The notes beneath the pieces are model-generated. The model saw nothing but the letters and a program-made list of their open reading frames with translations, made no database searches and was not told the DNA's origin. Positions 23,901 to 34,429 of a DNA stretch of 64,000 bases are shown in pieces. This stretch comes from Calonectria ilicicola (Eukaryota > Ascomycota > Sordariomycetes > Hypocreales > Nectriaceae): positions 3,596,001-3,660,000 of the forward strand of contig CP085832.1 in NCBI GenBank assembly GCA_020809705.1, written 5' to 3'. Within the stretch, counting starts at the first letter, position 1, and every line of letters begins with the position of its first letter. Position numbers and translations under genes: made by a program.

Positions 23901-25990
23901 AGCCTTTAGCCTCTTTGGCGTGCCTTGGTGCCCGCGCCATGATGACATCTCCCCTGGTCCCCGTACCCAGTCCCGGGATGCTAGTTGATCCACGAAACGC
24001 TGCGACACTGGCTTCTTTGGGTATTATTTGCTTTTGATGCGAGTCTGCTCCCCTGCATCTGGGATTGGGCGAGCCAGAAAGGAGTCGGCCGTCATGCACG
24101 TTGGCGTTGGAGCGACCGTAGTCTATTCTGGTTTCTGCCCGTGCTACTGTAGGTATTTTGCTTCCGTCAGAAGCCATGGCCGGTTCCTTGGGATAAGACA
24201 TTGCATCCTTGGTCTGGAATGATGATGACAACCATGACTTTCTTGCCATCCATGCCCCACATCACTTGTAAATTTCGTGGGCGTTTACCGTAATAGTTAC
24301 TATGTATGTAGATTTGTCTTTGTTGGAAGGGCCAAGTAAGAGACCTGGTTACCCTCTCCCCCCCCTGACGACGACCTTGATTCACCGTGGCGGTCATCTG
24401 GACGTCAGTGTCGCCGTGTCACATCAAGTGTGCTAGGCTCTGACATCTGAAACGGCGCAGAACTGTCGGTGACCATGATGGACTGGACGAAACAGGGCCT
24501 CTTCGCGGGTGATGCATGACATTATCGGATGGATGCGATGCGCGCACGTCCGTCATCTCGTTGACTGGAACCCACAGCAGCGCCAGTACCAGAGCGCCAT
24601 GATCCCGTCGCACAGCACGCACAGCACAGCCCGGGCGAGCCGGCTGGCCTGCTTGCCTGCCTCCCTCTTTGATGAGCAAGCTATGAGCGAGCGAGCGAGC
24701 CATGAGCCCAAAAATCCCGTGTTTTAGAATCGTCTGCGGGATTGGATGCCATCTCAACCCCATCCCGTCTGCAGCGCCACAAAGCCAAGGGCGCCTTCTG
24801 CACCACACTGGTCGGGCGCAGATTCATCGAATGCAGTCATTGGCATTTCGGCGCTTGGTGTGGCGACCTTGGTTGGGCGTTGCGTGGGCTTGATGCAGGT
24901 CTGCAGGTCTGCAGGTCGGAGGGCCGGAGTGGCCAACTGTTCAGTGGGCAAGCACAGTCTCGTCCAGTGGGTGTCCAGCGGGTGTCGGGTGGGTGGGTGT
25001 TCAGTGTATGCCCAGATGCCCAGTGGCCGCCCGGCAGAGGTGGTGTTAGTTGAGCGTCCTTTAGTGGGTGCAGGAGCTCCAGCCCACATCGTCGTCGTCA
25101 CTGGAGTCAGCAATAGCGGTCCTGCAGTATACATGTACATTGCACAGAGGCGCCGGGTGGTGTGGAACCCGTCTTGAACTTTTCAACATCGTCATCATGG
25201 TGAGCGCGGCAGTCAGAAGGGCCAGCATCCCCGGTCTTCAGCTTCCTGCTTGTGTCTGCTTTCTTTTTTCTTCTTCTTTCAACTGTGGCGTCCTTTGGTC
25301 CCCTTGGCTGCCACTGTCGCAGTCGCAGTCGTACCCTTTCGTCGACGGCCCTCCATCGGCTTGGATCTTGCGACTTGACGCCGGCTGACAGGCAGGCATC
25401 CATCTCATCGACTCCAGCACACACCGGCACTAAAAAAAAAAGCCTCCCCATGCTCATACGTAGCACACGCATCCCGGACATCAGACATCACACATGCCCA
25501 TCCACATCACTCTTCACACCCCGGTCCCTAGTCCCTGTCACATACCCACTCGTACCCATCCAAACAACACACCCCTGCCTCTGGTGGAGTTTCTCGAAAG
25601 CCTCGTTCTAAACCACTGGATGAGTGCTCTCCGTGGCATCCTGGTCCCCTACTTTAACCCACGCCCATCGCCAGCTCACATCCCATCTTGTTTCTGCCTC
25701 GACTCCTTCGTCACATACACCGGCTAATCACCAAATTGCAAACCATCGCCCTACATATCTTTGGCCATCGCCGCCAGTTCCAACTCTCGCCTCGTCTCTC
25801 CTTGTTGGCCATCCTTTCACGAACCGGCCGATCCGCTTTCACGCATCTACATTCTGATCGGCTTCTTGGCTCTGAAACCCATCACAACATCCACATTCAA
25901 GGTTATATCCCACTTTAGCCTGGGCTATTCCTATCCTATCCTTTTGCGGCTTCACTTCGACCTTTTATTTTATATCTTTTCTGCTACAAT
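20961..25990. other. Long divergent intergenic region, no gene seen
   Basis: Upstream of both yos9 (minus) and the C2H2 factor (plus). It holds a triple CTTTGCTCTG-like repeat near 21,250, a 14-bp perfect palindrome with an E-box core (21,519-21,532), and a long pyrimidine-rich stretch (about 25,250-25,990) that is probably the leader of the C2H2 gene. Open frames reach about 190 codons but overlap on several frames and show no domain. Confidence 0.5.
21519..21532. promoter_or_regulatory. 14-bp perfect palindrome with CACGTG core
   Basis: The sequence ACGACACGTGTCGT is self-complementary and centres on a CACGTG E-box, the classical site for bHLH dimers. It lies about 560 bp upstream of the yos9 start codon. 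Binding is an inference; the palindrome itself is direct. Confidence 0.35.
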
Positions 25991-28009
25991 ATGAATATAC
26001 CCAGTGACCCTACTGCAATCGAGGAGCTTCAACGTCAGCTGCAGGAAGCCAACCAGCGCAACAGTCAGCTCGAGCAGCTCCTCCAGTATTCGCAGTACAA
26101 CACCTCAGTATCAAGTCCTGATGTCGCACTCGCTCGCAGTGCATTCCAGCCTGCCAGCCATGTCCCCAATGCAAGGAGTGTTTCCCTCTCTCGTAGCCAG
26201 TCAACTATTAGCTATCCCACTCAGATGGGTATGACGGTAAATGCTCCCGCGCCACGCTTTGCGCCGCTTCCCTGACTGACACCCCTCGCCTTCAAGGATC
26301 GAAACGTATATCAAGCCTACAAGCGCCAAAAACGAGCCCTCTCACATCAGGGCGGCGCTGCCATGAGCCGTAGCTACTCAAATCGCTCCGACTCCACCAT
26401 GCCTTTCGTTCAGGTCGGCCCAGTTGCGCCTCTCAACAACCCAGCCATGGATCGATTTTACGCCTCTCGCGATGAGCCCGCCAACCAGTCTCTCCAAGGC
26501 GGCCCTTCGCAGCGCCTGCCCAGCGTTCAGGAAAACACCCCTCTCTTCGGCATCGGTATGGATCCCAAAGACTTTCTTGCACACCTAGATGAGTCGCAAA
26601 ACGGGACCGAGTCTTTCTTTTCATCGCCGCTTCACGAGTCGCCCAACGAGACGTTCGCTTTTCTCCCGTCGACCTGCCCCTCGATGATCTCGGGCTCATC
26701 CGCTGCTGAAACCACAAGCCCTCTTACCCGCCAAAACAGCTCTTTCGACAACATGGGCGCCAGTGACATGAGCCGGCTCACATCAACACAGTCTATGAAT
26801 GACAACTATCTATCCCAAGACACACTCATGTCTATCGGCAATGGTAATAGTCTTGCCGGTACTAAGCGACCTGCTCACGACCAGGTGCTGGCCGGTCTCG
26901 GTGCCAGCCTTCCTCACACTGCGCCTCATCAGTATGCTTCGTCTGCGCCCAACGGCAACTCATTTTTGTCCTCCCCCGGCTCAGTCAACATGGAACGATC
27001 ATTCTCCAGCACCAGCATGAACAGTGTCAAGTCAAATGCCTCTAGCCTCGAACGCCGCGCCAAGGAGGCTCGCGAGCGTGCTGTTTTGAATGCTCGTTCG
27101 ACCACCATTGCCCCTCGACCCCAAGAGAATTCTGCCAAGAGCAACGGCAACTCTGCCCATTCCAAGAGAGAGGCCAAGGTCGCTGTGAACAAAAGTCAAT
27201 ATATCCGCCCCAAGCACCCTAAGGTTCATTGCACCCAGTGTAATGAGCACCCCGAAGGCTTCCGCGGTGATCATGAGCTCCGACGACATGTTAGCGCTAA
27301 GCACGAGGGTACTGTCAAGAAGTTCGTCTGCCGAGATCCTGCCGACGTGGGCCTTGTTTCCAAGGTCCAAGCCATCAACCCCCTCAACAAGTGCAAGGCT
27401 TGCTTGGCTGGAAAAGAGTATGGTGCCTATTACAACGCAGCTGCCCATCTACGCCGCACTCACTTCAAGCCCAAGACTCCCCGCGGTAAGAGCAAGGGCT
27501 TGGACGAGAAGCGAGGCGGAAAGGGAGGTGGCGACTGGCCTCCTATGGCTGACCTGAAGCTCTGGTTCGAAGAGAAGCTTGTTAAGGTTGACCAGCAGGG
27601 TGATATGAGCTCTGACTCGGAAGACGCTGATGAGGACATGGCCGAAGCTGAAGTTTCGGACATGAATTCACAGCAGCTGGAAATGTTCTCTGGCATTGGC
27701 ACTAACATGGGCGCTTATGAAATGGATGGCAACTATGATCTGAATGTCGAGGGCGCTACTGATGCCAGCGCTGCCATGCTTGCGGCTGCTGAGATAGTCA
27801 TCCCTCCCATCTCCTCCGCATCTAGCACGTTCGGATTCTCTACTTTCTCTGACGGTTCGCCCATCACTGGCTTGGAGGGCGAGTATGCCTTTTCCGACCA
27901 AGGCAACTCCGTCTACAGCTCTAATTTGTCTTCAACCAACACTATCACACCTTCTACTTTCCAGGATATGTCCCAGCTCAACGTCTCGGACAGCATCACC
28001 TGGGCTTAA
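25991..28009 (+). CDS. C2H2-type zinc finger transcription factor
   Basis: Two exons, 25991-26236 and 26297-28009, with a 60-bp intron (gtaaat...ctgac...ttcaag), giving 652 residues. Residues 10-32 form a short leucine-type coiled coil ([20 protein letters not shown]). A long Ser/Asn/Gln-rich disordered region follows. The DNA-binding part spans about 388-475: [21 protein letters not shown] with a second His in SAKH, then a divergent finger beginning [10 protein letters not shown] and closing with [20 protein letters not shown] and RRTH. This is followed by a basic stretch, a conserved [15 protein letters not shown] box and an acidic tail suited to activation. Known: tandem fingers of this irregular spacing form a fungal-specific family. 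Targets are unknown. A long pyrimidine-rich leader with several upstream ATGs suggests translational control, but that is inference. Confidence 0.85.
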
Positions 28010-29090
28010 ACTGATTCAATTTTTTGGTTGCGATTTCTTTTTCTTGGCTTGGCTAGATCATTTCCCATCATCAACAACTTCCACCAGTATGTGTCTTGGG
28101 CCATGGATGGCCAGCACTTGAATTCCCGAGGGACGAGTGAAAGGAACGAGAAAAAGAAAAAAAAACTCCGAAAAAAAAGTTTTTATGATTGAGTGGTCGT
28201 TATGTCCTCGACCACGACTGCCCCTAGAGGTCATCTGCCAGCACACAAGTTGTGCTGGTGACTTCCAGCAGGCATTTCCTTCTTCCCTAATGCCTTTTTT
28301 GCGCTATTTTTTTGGTCACGATTTCCCGTTTGGCGTCATGTCTTGGTTTCACTTGATCTTTATATTAATCCTCCCTGGGAAACTGGTGGGAATACGTTAT
28401 ATACTACTTTTCCTTCTGTCCCCCCGATTGAGGGGGTTGTCAGATTCACGACCGACCGCCAACAGAAACGGTCCCCATTCAAACGTTTTTATGTCACACG
28501 AATTGAAAGTGCTTCATTCGTGAGAATTCTATACACTGGGGTTAGGAAGGGTTCACTGGAAATATGGAGGGGAAAGAGGAAAAAAGACGGGTGTCCTCGT
28601 GGTTCTATTATTAACTTGTACATGACACACCTGCTTCCGCGAGGAGTGGGAAAATTTCTGGAAGGCGTTTTGACAAGGGTTGACGGCAGACCCGGGAGGA
28701 AATGCCGGGTTCTTTTCAGCGCGGGCTGCATGTGAAAGGGCGTTTTTGTTCCTTGGTTTTTTGCTTTCTTGTACATTTGTTGTTTCTTGAGGGACGAGAG
28801 GATGGGGCTTTGGTTGGAGGCATGTGGGAAGCCGGGCATGTCGCTCGGTTGGAAGATACCAGAGCGAAATGTAGAGTACCTTGCCGTTGGCTCGAGACGT
28901 AGGAGTCGGGAGCTGGCCAACCAACGTGCTGGAAATATGCACGATATTTGACCCCTAATGTTATGTCTAGTACATCATTGTGAAATGTTTTGTCTTGTCT
29001 TGTATTTATTGTATTGTCATGGTCACGTTAGTTTTGTAGTCTGTACATTTGGGTATCTTTACATCTTCCCATCTCCTATTCAAACTGTGT
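28010..29090. other. 3' flank between convergent genes
   Basis: Probable 3' untranslated and terminator regions of the C2H2 gene (plus) and psf3 (minus). T-rich and A-rich runs occur around 28,150-28,190. No gene is seen. Confidence 0.5.
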
Positions 29091-29694
29091 TTATCCCCTT
29101 TTGACCTTTTCTGCCCATTCCTTGGTTCCCTTTACACCCTCGTGACCACGTCGAAACAAGCCGCGCTCCATCTCGTCCAGACCGCGCAGAAACTCCTCGC
29201 TGCGGCCGCCCACGCTCTCGTCGGCCTTGCGCGCGTGCAGCCCGACGTCAGAAGCTCTGACGACCCACGTCCGGCGCACCACGTCCGAGATCTCGCGCTC
29301 CTCAAAGAGGTCCAGCATGCGGGCGGCGAGGGCGTAAAAATGTGGACTCTGATCGCGGAGGGGAACGGCGCGCGGGTCAGCCGACAGCGCGGCGAGCACC
29401 TGGGCCGACAGGCTCGGGGGCAGGTTGAGCGTCAGCGGGGCGCCCGAGGTGGCAGACGTCTCGGAGAGGGCAAGAAGCTCGGCCAGCCAGAGCGGCAGGT
29501 TCAGCGGCGTGCCGGACTTGAGGCCATGGGGGGAGTTGTCGAGGTGGCCGAGATACGGGACGTCGAGCTCGAATTGGCAGGGGACTTTCTACAAAAGCGG
29601 ATGTTAAAAATAGGAACGGTGGAGCTAGTAAGGAAAAATAAAATTTCTTTACCTCCGCATCTGTAAGGATGGCATCAATATCGTAGTACGACAT
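29091..29694 (-). CDS. psf3: GINS complex subunit Psf3
   Basis: Two exons, 29694-29653 and 29588-29091, with a 64-bp intron (gtaaag...tttgtag), giving 179 residues. The N terminus MSYYDIDAILTDAE joins directly to KVPCQFELDVPYLGHLD, matching the characteristic Psf3 start. PLWLAELLA and the helical C-terminal half (FYALAARMLDLFEERE) follow, and the length is normal for the family. Known: Psf3 with Sld5, Psf1 and Psf2 forms GINS, which joins Cdc45 and Mcm2-7 to make the CMG replicative helicase in the nucleus. The intron after codon 14 leaves a 42-nt first coding exon. The gene is divergent from sod2 across 1.6 kb. Confidence 0.92.
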
Positions 29695-31323
29695 GTTTCA
29701 GGGCTTTGCGAACTATGCCGTCGTGATGGCGGACAAGTGAAGCGGTGGAGGGGCATGTAAACGCGTTTGGCCCCGCCAGAGACGCGATGGCTTCCGATGA
29801 CATAATCTGGGACCCAACCGAACAAGCCTCCCCCAGCCTGGGAAAAAGAGAGCGTCGGCTTGAGCTAACAGAAGTGGATGAGTTTGTTGTCAATTGGACC
29901 CCAGTCATTGGCCACCTGGACGTTCGCCTCGATTTACCGTTTTTTTTTCTTGCAGATGGGGTTTCTAAGGTCAGTACTCCCACCATCACCCCTGGGCTTG
30001 GAGGCGAGGAACCCTGACTTGGGATCCGAACAAGGATTCCAGTCCAGGAATCATAATTTTCCGTTAGGTTTTAAATTTTGAAATCAACTTTACCGGCTAC
30101 TCGGAGTCCTGTGCCGGAGATTTAGTTTCGGATGCCAAGGTTGGGTCATCCATCCGCTTGGCATGAGAGAATAAAAGCAAAACGAGCTGAACAAATTGAG
30201 ATAAATTAATTCCGAACGATATATTATGTATATATATATATGGCACTTCTCCTCTTTTTCTATTTCTGTCTGCTCTAGATAGTTAAGACGGTAATATAAT
30301 TCGGCATCTGGCACATGCTAATCCAACTTCGCCTCTTCTAGTCGGTGATGGGATTCATGGTGCATGAGGAAAGCTCTAGCACAGTAGCATGAGAAAATCA
30401 AATCATCGTGATGAGGGAATGAAGCCGATCCAGAAAATTATTCTTTAGATTCACACTCGTTTATTTGTTTCCTTTCTCTCGTCATTTCATTGCTTGGTTT
30501 CTTAATCAACGCCTATAATGGTATGCCCACTCTCGCTCTCACATACCATTCCTCCTTCTTGTTAGTCGGCTTCCTCGGCCGTCGCATCCATTGACGCGAG
30601 GTCTCCACCTCCCTCGGTGTTCCGAGATCGGGCGAACAGTAAGAGTAAGGCCAAGCCATAGCCAAGCTGGTGGGCAAGGAATCAGAATCCCCGAGCCTCC
30701 TTCGGCTCCGAGGTGTAAATGCGATGGGATAAGCGTAGAGCCTGTGTTGAGTTGCCTGAAGCAAAAGCTCATCTCGCGCTTCGCGACAATTGATGGAATT
30801 ACGAAACCTTGTGAGCCGCGGCACCTGATGTCATAGATGAGGTTAAGTTCCTTTTAAGAAAATGACATTTGCATATAAGCTAAAGCTGTCGCCCAAAAAT
30901 GGTTCGATTAAACCCTGTCCAAACCCGTCCTGACATCAACGTCGCAATCGAAATCGTGAAATCGATCTCGATAACAGCCACAGGCCAGCCACTACCCCGC
31001 CACACGTGGTCCAAGCTCCTCGGCGAATGACGAAACGCTGAGTTCATCACACACTGCAGCTCGGCAATTCAGTTCGTCGACGCCGCCCAGATTCCGAATC
31101 CTCCATCTTTTTGACATCATCACCCACAAATCCTTGCCCGCCTAGGTGAGTTTGCAGCTCCTCTCCCCTCTCCTTTATCGCCGTGCATACATCATAGCCG
31201 TCTTTTTTTTTTTTCAGCGTGTTCCAATTGCAATTGATCTTATCCATTCGTCCCAGTTTGCTGCGACTGCGCTCAAGCTTGCCGGCTTTTACTGACAAAT
31301 CCCCCGCCTTGATAGCTTCCACA
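29695..31323. other. Divergent intergenic region psf3/sod2
   Basis: No gene is seen. It contains an AT dinucleotide run near 30,225-30,240 and pyrimidine-rich sequence just before the SOD start (a T run near 31,203-31,215 followed by an AG), which could be a 5'-UTR intron acceptor. Confidence 0.5.
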
Positions 31324-32121
31324 ATGGCCTCGACTCTCCTGCGCACTGCCCCCGCCCTGCGCGCCGGCCTCCGCGCCCGTGCCGCCAAGCCAATTGCTGC
31401 CATGGCTTCCACCAGCTTTGTTCGCGGCAAGGCTACTCTGCCCGACCTTTCCTGTGAGCAACGTCCCTTTACCCAAGCTAGCCGTTGAGCGAGGTACCAA
31501 CCGCAGACAGACGACTATGGCGCTCTCGAGCCCTACATCTCTGGCAAGATCATGGAGCTTCACCACTCCAAGCACCACCAGACCTATGTCAACGGCTTCA
31601 ACGCTGCCGTCGAGGCCATCGCCGAGGCTGAGGCCAAGGGTGACGCCAAGGCTGCCGCTGCCCAGGCCCCTCTCATCAACTTCCACGGTGGTGGTCACGT
31701 CAACCACACTCTCTTCTGGGAGAACCTTGCCCCCAACGGCAAGGGCGGTGGTGGTGAGCCCCAGGGCAAGCTTCTGGTAAGCAGCTCGCGCCATCAATTG
31801 ACCATTTAACTGACCTTCCAGACTGCTATCAACGAGGACTTTGGCTCCTTCGATGCTCTCCAGAAGCAGACCAACGCTGCCCTCGCTGGCATCCAGGGCT
31901 CTGGCTGGGCCTGGCTCGTCAAGGACAAGACCTCTGGTACTCTCAGCGTCGTCACCCGACCTAACCAGGACCCCGTCACTGGCAACCTCGAGCCCCTCCT
32001 TGGTATCGACGCCTGGGAGCACGCCTACTACCTCCAGTACGAGAACCGCAAGGCTGAGTACTTTGGCGCCATCTGGCAGGTCATCAACTGGGAGACCGTT
32101 GCTACGCGTTTTGAGAAATAA
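31324..32121 (+). CDS. sod2: Mitochondrial manganese superoxide dismutase
   Basis: Three exons, 31324-31453, 31511-31776 and 31822-32121 (introns 57 and 45 bp), giving 231 residues. The acceptor at 31510 is chosen over an upstream AG because only it keeps the frame ([13 protein letters not shown]). Residues 1-35 are Arg/Ala-rich, a mitochondrial presequence. Metal ligands are visible: His in [12 protein letters not shown], His in [14 protein letters not shown], and Asp and His in the signature [11 protein letters not shown]. Known: converts mitochondrial-matrix superoxide to hydrogen peroxide and oxygen, and the WEHAYY box with surrounding residues fits the Mn enzyme. Length and domains are complete. 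Together with the flavohaemoglobin further right it gives the window two radical-detoxifying genes, though they are 11 kb apart and not a cluster. Confidence 0.95.
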
Positions 32122-32361
32122 AATAAGGCGAGTTAGAGGGGTTAGGCATGGACGTCACAACGGAGCCGTGTGCCATGAATGCATGTGAATACTTCGTGTA
32201 TAGTTGTACCAAGCGCCTTCAATGAGAAAAAATTAAGTCAAATCATGAAATTGATCAGTAAACCCCATCACCTTACTATCATCTTGTAACCTATCCCCAA
32301 ATAATGTCGCATTCACCACGCCCTCATATACCTAGATGGCTAACGAGTGCTTGGTCGTGTC

Positions 32362-33792
32362 TCAGCTACTACTTGATGATTCTTCTTCTTCCCCACTAGC
32401 CTCTAAACCAGATTGACTACTGAGGGCATAGCGTCTCCTAGTTCTCTTTCCAATCCAACGGAGCTCTGGTTCACCAGTCAAAAGACTGGCTTCGGCCCAT
32501 TCACCTCCAGGCTCCAGAGTTACTTCATCTGCTTTGCTCCACCAATGCCGGACAATCCCTGGTTGGTATTCTGATGGACATTGTGTCCCTGATATATTGG
32601 GGTCACCATATCCTGCCATAATATGCCAATCCCAGTGAAATGGCGAACGGATCATTCCTAACCGACTGTATGTCACGAGTTTGATGACCCAGCCCCTGCT
32701 CTTGTCCCATCCAATACTGACACAGAAGTCAGTCATGCAAATGGGGCAAGACTTGATAGACGGATTACAAGATGCGAAATAAGCTGGCGGAGAGGTCGTA
32801 GCCAGTTCCGGAAGCCTAAGTCTTGGGTTAAGGTTGGAGAAAGGTACATGGCGACATATCCGTTCGCAATAGATGTGGTAATCCATGTAATATCGAAGTT
32901 TTTCTGGATCCTTGTATCGTTGGAATACGATCAAGTCGGACGATAGAATGAGATTATTGTCAATAATTCTGGCGCGCCAAATGGTCTCTTGCTGGATATC
33001 GCCCCATATATATTTAATCCTGTGCAGCTCTATCTTTTGAAGCGCAACCCCATGCGCAGCGCCATATAGGTGGCGGTTCATGATGATACGTGCAAATTGA
33101 TATGGCATAGCGTATGAATTGGTACCATAAAACCAGGATTGTTTTGCACACGTGTCGGGACGAAGGTGAATTGACGCTCGGCTAGAGTAAGAGAGATCGA
33201 ACGAGACATTATCGGCATAAGTAAAAGAGTTAAACCAATATGTATGCCATGAATGAAGCTTGTTGCAATAATGGCAGAAATATAGGCGCCCTATGTCCTT
33301 CTCTATCAAAAGAAGTAATTCTTCTTTTTCGAGCGAATTCAACTTCATAGAGGGAGGTTTGCAAAGATGGTAAAAATCCCGGCAAGTCAACGAAAGTGAT
33401 ATTCGAGATGTCCTAGGAAGATTCGCCGCAATCATCAAGACAATTTCATTGGGTATGGCAAGAGTTCCAAGCGCCGGTTGTGGTAGAAACAAACGCCGAA
33501 GAAGTCGAAAAGATAAGTAGAATATAAACAAAAGAGTAAGTATAATGCACCATGAAAACTGTGGGCTAGCATTCTCCACCGGTCCAACCACAGGGAAAGC
33601 AGCAGGAGCAGCCGCGGGAGTGGCGGCCATGGGAGCACGGTGGAAGTTGCAGCGATAGTGGCAAGGTGGGTAAGATTTAGGATCTTCACGGCGACGAGGA
33701 CATGTAGCGTTGCTATGTATTGTTTCAGAACGCAGCAAGGGATAGTCCCGAACCATTTCGAAAAAGCGTGCCTGTTCGTAGTTAGGGTCCAT
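32362..33792 (-). CDS. F-box protein with predicted N-terminal transmembrane segment
   Basis: A single-exon frame of 476 residues with an ATG at 33792. Residues about 79-97 are strongly hydrophobic (FSWCIILTLLFIFYLSF), followed by LLRRL, a typical membrane anchor with positive flank. Immediately after comes an F-box-like region (LAIPNEIVLMIAANLPRTSR, about 111-130, then LSLTCRDFYHLC). A CHYCNKLH segment near 173-180 and a later CPICMTDFC (about 345) suggest small metal-binding or disulphide elements. The C terminus ends in a poly-Ser/Glu run. Known: fungal F-box families are large and variable. A membrane anchor in front of the box is unusual and would place an SCF adaptor at a membrane. It is convergent with sod2, 240 bp away. 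Confidence 0.75.
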   Translation of the reverse strand: MDPNYEQARFFEMVRDYPLLRSETIHSNATCPRRREDPKSYPPCHYRCNFHRAPMAATPAAAPAAFPVVGPVENASPQFSWCIILTLLFIFYLSFRLLRRLFLPQPALGTLAIPNEIVLMIAANLPRTSRISLSLTCRDFYHLCKPPSMKLNSLEKEELLLLIEKDIGRLYFCHYCNKLHSWHTYWFNSFTYADNVSFDLSYSSRASIHLRPDTCAKQSWFYGTNSYAMPYQFARIIMNRHLYGAAHGVALQKIELHRIKYIWGDIQQETIWRARIIDNNLILSSDLIVFQRYKDPEKLRYYMDYHIYCERICRHVPFSNLNPRLRLPELATTSPPAYFASCNPSIKSCPICMTDFCVSIGWDKSRGWVIKLVTYSRLGMIRSPFHWDWHIMAGYGDPNISGTQCPSEYQPGIVRHWWSKADEVTLEPGGEWAEASLLTGEPELRWIGKRTRRRYALSSQSGLEASGEEEESSSSS

Positions 33793-34429
33793 TGAGGCCT
33801 ATAGGACCCAACTAGAGCACTCAAGAAGCGCTCAAGATGGAAGATATAGTGTTTGTGCAAGCTCTGTCGTCGGTCTACTGGCGGGTACCAGGGTTAGTTC
33901 GATATCGGCGGTCGGTCCGGCGGATATGAAACCTCCCAGACCTTACATTTGAGCATGAATCAAGTATATGCTCAATGAGTAGGTAGAGTGTTGCGTTGTT
34001 GATTTGGCCGGGTGCAGGAGGTGGTAGCAAGGGTGAAGGTGAACAGAATAAAAACGTACAGAGCAAAGAAAATAGAATCATGCAATATTTTTCTATGATT
34101 TAAATACATAGCTATTTGAGTTCTGCGCTCCTCTGGATTTGCCAGTCAGGTTGCCGAACCATGGGCGATAGATTTACCCCGTCGTCATAAAGCATAGTAC
34201 GTATTGAATGCATCTCTCTACCCGGTTGACTGTCGAAGTTTGAACCTTGATTGTTAAAACTTTATAATCAGAAAATTTTATAATCATAACTAAGAACTAA
34301 CGTAGAGTGGAATTCGTCCCGGCTATGGCCAGCTATCGTGTCTAAATACCCTCTAAACAACCCGAATTCTACCAAACCAATCACACTCATCCGTCTCCCC
34401 ATTTAAATCATAAAGTTGTCAACTGGGAT
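33793..34429. other. Intergenic, no gene seen
   Basis: AT-rich spacer between the F-box gene start and the 3' end of the trehalose phosphorylase gene (both minus strand). No supported feature. Confidence 0.5.
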
